Source: Lysinibacillus antri (lineage in GTDB: Bacteria > Bacillota > Bacilli > Bacillales_A > Planococcaceae). Taken from it: DNA of 33,071 nt. Every line of letters starts with the position of its first letter. The stretch's first letter is position 1. The notes under the pieces were generated by a model. That model had not been told where the DNA came from, did no database searches, and saw nothing but the letters and a program-made list of their open reading frames with translations. The position numbers and the translations under genes were made by a program. The DNA is taken from NCBI RefSeq assembly GCF_003977595.1, contig NZ_RYYR01000035.1, positions 1-33,071 on the forward strand. Reading direction: 5' to 3'. Positions 18,306 through 25,789 of this stretch are shown piece by piece.

Positions 18306-19889
18306 TTAAACTTTAAATTTCGCTGCGACCTCATTTAGATGCTCAGCCATTTTTGCTAAATCTGTTGCCGTTGCAGCGTTTTCTTGTACACTTGCTGCTG
18401 TTTCTTCTGTTATGGAAGCGATATTTTCAACTGATACTAGCACTTGTGCTGATTGGGCTGCTTGTTCTTCACTTGCGGCAGCGATTTCAATTACTTTTTT
18501 CGCTGATTCTTGAATGACTTCAATGATTTCTTGGAACATATGACCAGCATTTTGGGCCCGTTCATTCCCAATTTGAACTGCTTCCACTGAATCTTCTGTA
18601 TTTGCCTGAATTGTATGAATTAAGTCAGATATTTCTTTCGTTGCTTTACTGCTGCGTTCTGCCAATTTTCTTACTTCATCCGCTACAACAGCAAAACCTT
18701 TCCCCGCTTCTCCTGCACGTGCTGCTTCGATTGCTGCATTTAATGCCAGTAAGTTTGTTTGTTCAGCAATATCATCAATAACTTCAACAATTTCACCAAT
18801 TTGAACGGATTTGCTCGCCAGTTCATTAATTTTCTCACTGATTTCTTCCATACCTTTTACTGTTTCTCGAATCACTTCCCCACCTTGTAGTGCCACATTT
18901 ACTGTATTTTCAGTTGCACCGGCTGCTTCTTCTGCATTACGAGACACAGCTTGTACTGCATCTGCCATTTCGCGTACCATTTCGGTTGTGTCGCTTGCAG
19001 ATCGGGCTTGTACTTGTGTACCACTTGCGATTTCCTCTGTACTTGCAGAAATTTCTTCTGAGCTTGAGGCAAGATTGGTTGATCCATCATAGACGGATTT
19101 AATGTCTTCTCGTAAACCTGCAATCATGGCATTAAACGAATTGAAAATCAAACCAACTTCATCTTTAGACTTGTACTCACTACGAACAGTTAAGTCACCT
19201 TTTTCAGCCTTGCCCATGAGCTCTACTACTTCGTTAATTGGTTTTGTTACTAATTTTGAAATGACATTACCTACAAACACGAGTAAGATTACCGCGATAA
19301 TTATTACGACAACCGTAATGATGGATGCTTGTTTATAACTATCTGTAATTTCTTGGTCGAGTTTAGCACTTAATTCCATACTATAATCCACTAATTCGGT
19401 AATGATGGCTGTCATTTCTTCTAAGTGTGAGTTTGCATTTTCCATAAAGTAACGGTAAGCTGCACCACTCTCTTCTGTTTTTGCCCTGTTAATTGCATTT
19501 CCACGTGCTTCACGATATTTATTTGTCGCTTGAGTTAATGCTTCTAATTTTCCTATTTCGAATTCATCAAGATTTCCTTGTTCGTACAAAGCTAGACGCT
19601 CGTTATTTTGTTTTGTAAGATTATTTAACTCTTCTTCTAATGAGGAAATTTTACTTTTCTCTCCATAAAGAATTTCTAATACAATCGTCTTTGTTTGTTC
19701 GTTCGTTGATTGAACCTCATTCAAATATTGAGATTGTAAATAACGGTCTTGGTACATTTCATTAGCGTAGTTATTCATTTTACCGGTGAAAATAAACCCA
19801 ACTATTCCTACTAAAATAAGAAAGGCTAAACCCATTATTAATAGGACATTCACCTTTCTACCGATTGAAAGATTTCTTAAAACATTCAT
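18306..19889 (-). CDS. Methyl-accepting chemotaxis protein (distal copy)
   Basis: This is a 527-residue paralogue of the neighbouring receptor with the same architecture: TM1 near residues 13-34, a four-helix-bundle-like sensor domain to about 185, TM2 near 188-212, HAMP, and a methyl-accepting signalling domain with the conserved tip. Over the last 270 residues the two proteins differ at only a handful of positions, whereas the periplasm-equivalent regions show many changes. This fits tandem duplication followed by sensor divergence, with the signalling part kept alike by selection or gene conversion. The ATG follows GGTGAAAGGA. It is the first gene of the chemosensory group and carries the fuller version of the shared upstream module. 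Confidence 0.93.
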   Translation of the reverse strand: MNVLRNLSIGRKVNVLLIMGLAFLILVGIVGFIFTGKMNNYANEMYQDRYLQSQYLNEVQSTNEQTKTIVLEILYGEKSKISSLEEELNNLTKQNNERLALYEQGNLDEFEIGKLEALTQATNKYREARGNAINRAKTEESGAAYRYFMENANSHLEEMTAIITELVDYSMELSAKLDQEITDSYKQASIITVVVIIIAVILLVFVGNVISKLVTKPINEVVELMGKAEKGDLTVRSEYKSKDEVGLIFNSFNAMIAGLREDIKSVYDGSTNLASSSEEISASTEEIASGTQVQARSASDTTEMVREMADAVQAVSRNAEEAAGATENTVNVALQGGEVIRETVKGMEEISEKINELASKSVQIGEIVEVIDDIAEQTNLLALNAAIEAARAGEAGKGFAVVADEVRKLAERSSKATKEISDLIHTIQANTEDSVEAVQIGNERAQNAGHMFQEIIEVIQESAKKVIEIAAASEEQAAQSAQVLVSVENIASITEETAASVQENAATATDLAKMAEHLNEVAAKFKV

Positions 19890-20017
19890 TTCCTTTCACC
19901 TCTATTGTTTTATTTTTAAAGCAATGTTCAATTCTCGTAATAGTGAACATCGCTTATTAATTGTTATTACGCTATTAATTATGATAAAAATTCGATATAA
20001 AATATATTGCACACTCT

Positions 20018-20078
20018 TCCTATTGTTAGCGTCCTATTTTGAAAACGGCTCCTATTTGTTTCCTATATCGATTAGGAT
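20018..20078 (-). promoter_or_regulatory. TAGGA-rich module upstream of the distal receptor gene
   Basis: Four ATAGGA boxes on the minus strand lie at 20061-20066, 20050-20055, 20032-20037 and 20018-20023, at spacings of 11, 18 and 14 bases. An inverted TCCTA (20073-20077) faces the outermost box. The first two reproduce the 11-bp pair found upstream of the other receptor gene. The 377-base gap between this receptor gene and cotJA otherwise holds only the AT-rich promoter region and the cotJ promoter. Confidence 0.55.
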
Positions 20079-20209
20079 TTGAATAAGTTTTCCTTGTTCA
20101 CAGGAAAAATTACGTATGAGTGGTAATAAGTCTCGTTTTACAAATTGATTTTAGGTCACGTTAGCAAAGCAGAGGCTCGCCTTCTAGACACTAAAATGAA
20201 AGGTATAAG

Positions 20210-20239
20210 TAATATTTTGTTTTTTTGTTCATATACATT
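20210..20239 (+). promoter_or_regulatory. Probable sigma-E promoter of the cotJ operon
   Basis: TAATATT (-35-like, ending at 20216) and TATACATT (-10-like, 20232-20239) are separated by 15 bases, close to the sigma-E pattern. cotJ is a sigma-E operon in B. subtilis, which supports the reading. The cotJA ribosome site follows 12 bases later. Confidence 0.45.
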
Positions 20240-20266
20240 AGGGAATGCAATAGGAAGGAGGATTTT

Positions 20267-20491
20267 ATGTCTTCGCAGTTTAAATATTGGGAACCTTATA
20301 TTGGTCCTTTTGATCCGTGTAAACCGATTCGAGTTAAAAGTTATTCGACACCTCCGCAACTGTATATGAACTTCCAACCCGCCGGACTTAAACAATTCAC
20401 CCCTAAACAAGCACTAATGCATGGTACACTTTGGCCACAATTATATAGCCCTTATCCTGATCCAAAAAAAGGGGGGACTAAACATGCCTAA
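20267..20491 (+). CDS. cotJA: Spore coat associated protein CotJA
   Basis: This small 74-residue protein of the inner spore coat is the first member of the cotJABC operon. It is rich in proline and aromatic residues, with the typical run TPKQALMHGTLWPQLYSPYP in its C-terminal half. The ATG at 20267 is set by an excellent AGGAAGGAGG six bases upstream; longer forms in the same frame are unlikely. The end of the gene overlaps the start of cotJB by 8 bases, indicating translational coupling. Confidence 0.92.
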   Translation: MSSQFKYWEPYIGPFDPCKPIRVKSYSTPPQLYMNFQPAGLKQFTPKQALMHGTLWPQLYSPYPDPKKGGTKHA

Positions 20492-20747
20492 ACAAATGCC
20501 CCCAGAATATTACCAATGCCTTGAAGAACTCCAAGCAATTGACTTCGTATTAGTAGAATTAAGCCTCTATTTAAACACACATCAAAACGACCTAGACGCC
20601 ATTAGACAATTTAATGAAACAGCAAAAAAGAGCATGCAATTGAAGGTTGAGTTTGAGAAAAAATTCGGTCCACTTATGAACTTTGGTAGAAGTTATTCTG
20701 GTCATCCGTGGAATGTAGACGACACACCATGGCCATGGCAAGTATAG
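20484..20747 (+). CDS. cotJB: Spore coat protein CotJB
   Basis: The 87-residue product matches CotJB, which with CotJA is needed to place CotJC in the spore coat. Landmarks are the N-terminal PPEYYQCLEELQAIDFVLVE, a helical middle, and the aromatic C-terminus PWNVDDTPWPWQV. The start ATG lies inside the end of cotJA and follows a GGGGGG run. It is followed directly by a dispersed repeat before cotJC. Confidence 0.93.
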   Translation: MPKQMPPEYYQCLEELQAIDFVLVELSLYLNTHQNDLDAIRQFNETAKKSMQLKVEFEKKFGPLMNFGRSYSGHPWNVDDTPWPWQV

Positions 20748-20876
20748 AAAAGTGGAGCGCGTTCGCTAAGCCCCGATAAGCGCTGGAGAAACCTGACAAG
20801 TGTGCTTGCACGCGCAGGAAGGTTTTGAAGCGCTCGAGAGGCTAACACGTGGAACTAGACAACTAAAAAAGTGGAA
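20746..20876. repeat. Dispersed GC-rich repeat inside the cotJ operon
   Basis: Starting at the cotJB stop, about 130 bases of markedly higher GC with several short inverted repeats (for example GTGCTTGCAC) separate cotJB from cotJC. It shares an opening AGAAAAG-G-AG, a TCGC-AGC-CCGA core and an ending CTAGACAA plus A-rich tail with the element at 26700-26776, so both appear to belong to one dispersed, non-coding family. Confidence 0.65.
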
Positions 20877-20927
20877 ACGGTTCGTTAAAATACTTAATTA
20901 AACGAATGTGAGGGGAGAAAATAAGGG

Positions 20928-21497
20928 ATGTTTTACTATGAGAAGAAACTCCAATATCCCGTTAGAGTAAGCACATGTAACCCAATGCTTGCGAAATTTT
21001 TAATCGAGCAATATGGTGGGGCTGACGGAGAACTAGCAGCTGCACTACGTTATATGAATCAGCGCTACTCAATTCCTGATAAGGTAATTGGTTTATTAAA
21101 TGATATTGCGATGGAAGAGTTCTCTCACCTTGAGATGATTGCAACGATGATTTACAAGCTCACGAAAGATGCCACGCCGGAAATGATGAAAGCTGCAGGT
21201 TTAGGGGACCATTATTCCGTTCATGATAATGCACTGTTCTATCATAATTCTTCTGGTGTTCCTTGGACGGCCGCTTATATTCAAGCAAAAGGCGATCCAA
21301 TTGCAGATTTGTATGAGGATATTGCAGCTGAGGAAAAAGCACGTGCCACATATCAATGGATCATTGATTTATCCGATGACCCTGATTTAAATGATGGATT
21401 AAAATTTTTACGTGAACGTGAAATAATTCACTCCCTTCGTTTCAGAGAAGCCGTTGAAATCTTAAAAGAAGAGCAAGGTAAAAAGAAGTTTTATTAA
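20928..21497 (+). CDS. cotJC: Spore coat protein CotJC (manganese catalase-like)
   Basis: This 189-residue ferritin-like four-helix protein is related to manganese catalases and forms part of the spore coat. Candidate dimetal ligands are visible: E35, then E64-x-x-H67 in EEFSHLEM, a second glutamate cluster in DIAAEEKARATYQW, and the final E-x-x-H in REIIHSLRF. The catalase-type centre may therefore be functional. The start ATG follows a GAGGGGAG site. In the usual operon cotJC closely follows cotJB; here about 180 bases intervene because of the repeat. A terminator follows. Confidence 0.94.
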   Translation: MFYYEKKLQYPVRVSTCNPMLAKFLIEQYGGADGELAAALRYMNQRYSIPDKVIGLLNDIAMEEFSHLEMIATMIYKLTKDATPEMMKAAGLGDHYSVHDNALFYHNSSGVPWTAAYIQAKGDPIADLYEDIAAEEKARATYQWIIDLSDDPDLNDGLKFLREREIIHSLRFREAVEILKEEQGKKKFY

Positions 21498-21512
21498 TGA
21501 ACATTTGACGGG

Positions 21513-21541
21513 TCCCCATCTTGATTAAGGTGGGGATTTTT
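21513..21541 (+). terminator. Intrinsic terminator of the cotJ operon
   Basis: TCCCCATCTT pairs with AAGGTGGGGA (one G-U) around a 4-base loop and is followed by TTTTTA, 15 bases after the cotJC stop. Confidence 0.9.
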
Positions 21542-21650
21542 AGTACGTTGTTAGATAAAACTGTGAGAGAAGTTGTTCGAAGCGCGCTTCATAACGCTAT
21601 TCAAAGTCAAAATGAAGGACATTTATAACTACCTGCTTTTTATATTCCTA

Positions 21651-21906
21651 ATGAACGACTGAACGGGAGGAATTTTTAATCAATCGAGCTTTCATCACCT
21701 CGATGAACGACTGAATGGGAGGAATTTTTAATCAATCGAGCTTTCATCACCCCCATGAACGACTGAACGGGGGGAATTTTTAATCAATTGAGCTTTCATC
21801 ACCCCCATGAACGACTGAACGGGAGGAATTTTTAATCAATTGAGCTTTCATCACCTCAAGGAATTTTTAATTAATCGAGCTTTCATCACCCCCATGAACG
21901 ACTGAA
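21651..21906. repeat. 52-bp tandem repeat array (about five units)
   Basis: Units begin with ATGAACGACTGAA at 21651, 21703, 21755 and 21807, an exact 52-base period. A shortened unit of 35 bases follows, and the array ends in a last partial unit at 21894. Each unit holds GGGAGGAATTTTTAAT and GAGCTTTCATCACC. At each junction TTCAT(C) faces (G)ATGAA across 5-7 bases, so every unit boundary is a small inverted repeat. The rest of the 571-base gap between cotJC and the EamA gene holds the cotJ terminator and the EamA promoter region; I see no gene in it. Confidence 0.9.
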
Positions 21907-22026
21907 CAACGTGAAAAATTAATCAAAATAGGATTCATCATAAACCTGATAACGAACTCACCCACGCAGAAATTAATAAATCAATAAAATCCTCTTGCCA
22001 CAATGTCCCCATCCATGAGAAGATAT

Positions 22027-22050
22027 TTTCTATGATTTAATTCATAGAAA
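22027..22050 (+). promoter_or_regulatory. Palindrome ahead of the EamA gene
   Basis: The perfect 9-bp arms TTTCTATGA and TCATAGAAA flank TTTAAT, ending only 4 bases before the ribosome site GGTGAGGAG. It could be an operator or a leader hairpin controlling translation; nothing in the sequence identifies the binder. Confidence 0.5.
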
Positions 22051-22068
22051 GATTGGTGAGGAGTTTCA

Positions 22069-22983
22069 ATGAATAGTAAAGCGTTATTATTGGGGCTATT
22101 TACCGTTGTTATATGGGGATCCACCTTTGCAGCAAACAGTGTAGCTTTACAAGGCGGATTTTCAGCCGGGCATTTAATTCTGTTCCGGTTCGTTGTTGCA
22201 TCCATTATTTTTGTGATTATCGCTTGTATACCAAGTATGAAAATCCGATTACCTAAAAAAGAAGATTTTTGGAAAATTATGTTCCTTGGGTGGATTGGGA
22301 TTAGTGGTTACCATATTTGTGCCACATTTGGACAACTTACAATTAGTGCAGGAACGGCGGGGATGTTAATTGGCTCAGGTCCTATTTTTACAACCATCTT
22401 TGCCATGATTGTACTAAAAGAACGTCTTGGTAAAATTGGATGGGTTGGTTTGGGATTTGGCTTTGTAGGCATTTGTTTAATTGCTCTTGGTTCTGGGGAT
22501 ACATCTTTTGGTATCGCACCTGGCGTATTTTTAACGGTACTCGCAGCCATCGCAACATCGATTTTTTTCGTTTATCAAAAACCATTTTTCAAAAAATACT
22601 CTGCCATTGAATTAACTGCTTATTGCACATGGGCTGGAACGATTCCATTTTTACTATTTGCACCTGGCTTATTAACAGATATTCAAACTGCCACAATGGA
22701 AGCGACTATGACGGCGATTTATATTGGCATCTTCCCTACTGCGATTGCGTATCTTACATGGGCGATGGCATTATCCTTGGCTAATGCAAGTTCTATATCA
22801 ACTACACTGTATTTAGAACCTGTCATTGCCATCATCGTCGCTTGGATTTGGTTAAGTGAATTACCATCTTCCCTAGCATTAATAGGGGGACTTGTCGCTA
22901 TTTCAGGGGTTATCATTGTTAATTTTTTCGGAAAGAAAGAACGTATTGTACATAGTACGAAAGAAATTAAAACGATCCAATAA
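22069..22983 (+). CDS. EamA family (DMT superfamily) transporter
   Basis: This 304-residue integral membrane protein has the hydrophobic pattern of about ten membrane helices arranged as two EamA repeats. The first begins near the N-terminus with TVVIWGSTFAANSVALQ, a classic EamA opening, and the second begins near residue 155. Members export amino acids, nucleosides or other metabolites; the substrate cannot be told from sequence. The start ATG has a strong GGTGAGGAG site. It is monocistronic, with a terminator shared with the convergent isoprenoid-synthase gene. No regulator gene adjoins it. Confidence 0.9.
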   Translation: MNSKALLLGLFTVVIWGSTFAANSVALQGGFSAGHLILFRFVVASIIFVIIACIPSMKIRLPKKEDFWKIMFLGWIGISGYHICATFGQLTISAGTAGMLIGSGPIFTTIFAMIVLKERLGKIGWVGLGFGFVGICLIALGSGDTSFGIAPGVFLTVLAAIATSIFFVYQKPFFKKYSAIELTAYCTWAGTIPFLLFAPGLLTDIQTATMEATMTAIYIGIFPTAIAYLTWAMALSLANASSISTTLYLEPVIAIIVAWIWLSELPSSLALIGGLVAISGVIIVNFFGKKERIVHSTKEIKTIQ

Positions 22984-22986
22984 AAG

Positions 22987-23028
22987 AGGTATTCCTTGCA
23001 TGATTTAAATGCTCGGAATACCTTTTTA
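22987..23028. terminator. Bidirectional terminator between EamA and the isoprenoid synthase gene
   Basis: The outer stem AGGTATTCC/GGAATACCT and inner GCAT/ATGC form a hairpin with T residues downstream on the plus strand and T-rich sequence on the minus strand, serving two convergent genes. Confidence 0.82.
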
Positions 23029-25401
23029 GTTTTCTCGATTCACTAGATAATTCAACATATGCTTTAAAAAACTCGCCCCACGAGGTAGTTCTTCTACTAC
23101 TTCCATCGCTAGACAATAATGCTCCCACATTTCAATTTTAGCTTGATCCATACCTAATACAGTCACAAAGGTTGAACTATTATTATGAGAGTCGATACCA
23201 GATTGTTTTCCTAATCCTGCTGTCTTTCCTTCAACATCGAGTAAGTCATCTTTAATCTGAAAAGCAATTCCCGCATGTTTGGCAAAGCGTTTTAATAGCT
23301 CTTTTTCTGTATTGTTAGCCTTCGCTAAAATCGCAGGCATAAGAAGTGCTGCTTCAAATCCTAAACCGGTCTTATAAAAACACATTGTATTTAATTGTTC
23401 TAAGGATAGCCGCGCACCCTTTGACTCTAAATCCATTAATTGCCCTTTGCACATGTTCGCTGTCATTTGAGCTGTATAACGAATGAGTTCCAACACAACT
23501 TCAGCTGGATATTGTAATAAGGTTTGTTCTTCAATCGCCCTTTGAGTTAAAAAGAGCCCGGTTAATTCTGCTGTTGCTACGTTATAAACTTCGTGGACCG
23601 TTTTATGCCCTCTTCGCAATGATGCATTGTCTTGTGAAGGTAAATCATCAAAAATAAGAGAAGCTGTATGCATATACTCTAATGATTTCAATAATGGGAG
23701 CATTGATGTTTCATTTAAACCGTATAGTTCTCCCCCAGTAAACCATGTAATGATTGGTCTTAGCCGTTTTCCCCCGTTGCCTAAACTATAATTTGCTGCT
23801 TCATGAATGGAATCATCAAACAACGTTAGCTTCGAATCCTCTTGAATAGTTAAAAGTAGATTTAGTCGCTCTCTTACGCTCTTTACCTTTTCTTTAAATT
23901 GTTCTTGATCTTCTTTATCATTTTTTAACGTTTCAATCATACGGTCTCGTAACAATTTATCAAAAAAATCTACGTCATCGGCATTGTCGACCATTTTTTG
24001 CAAAACTTTATTAAACTGTGGAAGTCCTGAAGCAAATAACTTCATCACTTCACTATATTTTTGTGTACCATGTTTTTCTTTAAAACGCTTCAACCCATTA
24101 ATCGCTCGATCTAATATTACTTCTCTTGTTCTAGCGTCAGATTCATAGACTGTGTGGATTAAATGACAAATCACACACCAGTACAATTCAAATGGGTTTA
24201 TTAAATCTTTTCTATCATGGTGATGTGTTAGATAGTACGTATACGGTGTAACAGCGCCATCCTTCAAATCATCAAACATATCGGCAAAGTCGTCCGCTAA
24301 TTGATTATAAATGCCATAAAGAAATGTACGTTCTTCAAACCCATCATCTTCCGTTACACTTATGACAGACCGTGCAATTAATCGAGAAGAGGCTGATTTT
24401 AATATAATCGGAATATAAATATCTTCATTTGTGTAATGAGCGTTTGTTAGCTTTTTCCTTCGATCCACTTCTTGTGAGTTAAAAAATACATAAGCTTGCT
24501 CAAAAAACTTATGCAACGAACTGGATGTTTGGTTGCGCTTTATATATTCAAAAGCTTCACGAAGTTCTCCGTGGATATATTGTAAAAATGCGAGGCTTTT
24601 TGCGGACCACTGTTCTCCTAAATTTGGAACGTCGCCTGTGATCAGAGCGATGCGAATAATCTCGGAGTATTGAATTTTCTCATCTTCAGTTAATAGCTGT
24701 GAATCGAGTAAGTCATCTACGAAAGGATATGTTAATCCATAGGAATAACCTAATCTAATCGCTTTATCCAACTTTTCTGTTCTTTCTTTAGCTGGTACGC
24801 TCTCATCCATTTGGTCTAAAGTATGCATTAAAACGCCAGCAATAATCTTAATTAATTTTCTCCTTGCATTGACAGCATCTAATCCATCTGGAATATTGTT
24901 TGCCACTTCATTTAGCTTGTTCATTAACCAAACAAAAGTTAATTCTATCCCTTCCTTTTGGGCCTTTCGAAAAAGTGTGGCCAAACTAAACATATCTTGA
25001 TTAGTAGAATTTGATGAGTCGAGGAGTTGATGTTTTAGTCGCTCCACTTCTGTTTGAATCTTTTCAACGGTTTCAGGGTGATTTAGCTGTTTTCCTAAGT
25101 CTCGTAAATATAAATAAGAAATACTGCGATCTAAATAACTTTCTAATTTATTCGTGAAATTCAGCCACTGAATATATTGATGATACATTTTCGTACTCGG
25201 CTTTTGTTTTTTCCGTGTAAATAGAGAAAAAACGCCAGGATGATGTATATGATTCACTTTCCACGATAGAAAATCTTCAATCAAAGTTTGGTCAAAAGTT
25301 TTTTCCACAATTAAATTTTCTAGTTGTTGAAAATATTGCGCGGCTTTCTCTTCAGCATGCTGATAAGTCACCTCAGCATTGAAGACATTCACATCATTCA
25401 T
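23026..25401 (-). CDS. Two-domain polyprenyl synthetase-like protein
   Basis: This 791-residue protein combines two class I isoprenoid-synthase-like halves. The C-terminal half (about 515-791) is a recognisable trans-prenyltransferase: NGGKRLRP for substrate binding, first aspartate-rich motif DDLPSQDNASLRRG (about 585-598), a KTG motif, and second aspartate-rich motif FQIKDDLLDVEG. The segment GIDSHNNSSTFVTVLG lacks the lysine usual before the TY/TF pair. The N-terminal 480 residues are all-helical and contain YPFVDDLLDS (about 225-234) and QLADDFADMFDDLKDGA (about 367-383), reminiscent of squalene/phytoene-synthase or terpene-synthase metal motifs. The start is the ATG after AAGGTGAGG; a GTG four codons earlier overlaps that site. 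Possible roles are making a prenyl diphosphate and using it in the second domain, but the product is unknown. Confidence 0.8.
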   Translation of the reverse strand: MNDVNVFNAEVTYQHAEEKAAQYFQQLENLIVEKTFDQTLIEDFLSWKVNHIHHPGVFSLFTRKKQKPSTKMYHQYIQWLNFTNKLESYLDRSISYLYLRDLGKQLNHPETVEKIQTEVERLKHQLLDSSNSTNQDMFSLATLFRKAQKEGIELTFVWLMNKLNEVANNIPDGLDAVNARRKLIKIIAGVLMHTLDQMDESVPAKERTEKLDKAIRLGYSYGLTYPFVDDLLDSQLLTEDEKIQYSEIIRIALITGDVPNLGEQWSAKSLAFLQYIHGELREAFEYIKRNQTSSSLHKFFEQAYVFFNSQEVDRRKKLTNAHYTNEDIYIPIILKSASSRLIARSVISVTEDDGFEERTFLYGIYNQLADDFADMFDDLKDGAVTPYTYYLTHHHDRKDLINPFELYWCVICHLIHTVYESDARTREVILDRAINGLKRFKEKHGTQKYSEVMKLFASGLPQFNKVLQKMVDNADDVDFFDKLLRDRMIETLKNDKEDQEQFKEKVKSVRERLNLLLTIQEDSKLTLFDDSIHEAANYSLGNGGKRLRPIITWFTGGELYGLNETSMLPLLKSLEYMHTASLIFDDLPSQDNASLRRGHKTVHEVYNVATAELTGLFLTQRAIEEQTLLQYPAEVVLELIRYTAQMTANMCKGQLMDLESKGARLSLEQLNTMCFYKTGLGFEAALLMPAILAKANNTEKELLKRFAKHAGIAFQIKDDLLDVEGKTAGLGKQSGIDSHNNSSTFVTVLGMDQAKIEMWEHYCLAMEVVEELPRGASFLKHMLNYLVNREN

Positions 25402-25485
25402 AGTTGACCTCACCTTTACTTTTGATTTTAACTTCGACCCTGTGGAAAACGGTTGAACATCACTTAATATTATTCTTTTTAAATC

Positions 25486-25537
25486 ATGAAATTCCTTTTA
25501 AAACGTCATGCAACGGTATGAAATTCCCTTAAACTGT
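25486..25537 (+). repeat. Short direct repeat upstream of the DUF1540 gene
   Basis: ATGAAATTCC followed by (C/T)TT-AAAC occurs at 25486 and again at 25518, 32 bases apart, just before the ribosome site of the small gene. It may be a duplicated regulatory site for that gene; this is positional inference. Confidence 0.4.
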
Positions 25538-25567
25538 AAATATTAGAAATGATGAGGAGGTGGGAAA

Positions 25568-25735
25568 ATGGCTACAGATGTTCTTTGTGAGGTAAACAAT
25601 TGTACGTACTGGGCTTCAGGCAATAAATGTGATGCGTCGAGAATTTATGTTGTTGCAAGTAAAAATGAAGCAGCCAACAGTGCCGAGACAGATTGCAAAA
25701 CATTTCAAAAGAAAGAGGAAGACGCTATTAATTAA
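25568..25735 (+). CDS. Small DUF1540-type cysteine protein
   Basis: A 55-residue frame starts with ATG after GATGAGGAGGTGG and encodes MATDVLCEVNNCTYWASGNK and onward, with cysteines at 7, 12, 21 and 43. The spacing C-x4-C-x8-C, the aromatic pair after the second cysteine, and the final TDCKTF are the signature of DUF1540, a family of small proteins common in sporeformers that may bind metal through these cysteines. The function is unknown. It is divergent from the isoprenoid synthase gene and convergent with the DUF4097-like gene. Confidence 0.9.
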   Translation: MATDVLCEVNNCTYWASGNKCDASRIYVVASKNEAANSAETDCKTFQKKEEDAIN

Positions 25736-25789
25736 AAACATCTACAGTTGGCTCATGTGTTCATCATGAGCTTCTTCCCCATTTTCGTT

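Noticed and set aside
16540..19338. Several plus-strand frames opposite the receptor genes
   Set aside because: They recur at the same places in both paralogues because of the codon bias of the real genes; no start signals are present.
20155..20190. Third copy of the dispersed GC-rich repeat (AGCAGAGGCTCGCC)
   Set aside because: Only a short fragment resembles the other copies, and neither end is present, so it could be chance or a decayed remnant.
21651..21906. CRISPR-like periodicity
   Set aside because: The whole 52-bp period is repeated with no unique spacers and no cas genes are near, so it is a plain tandem repeat.
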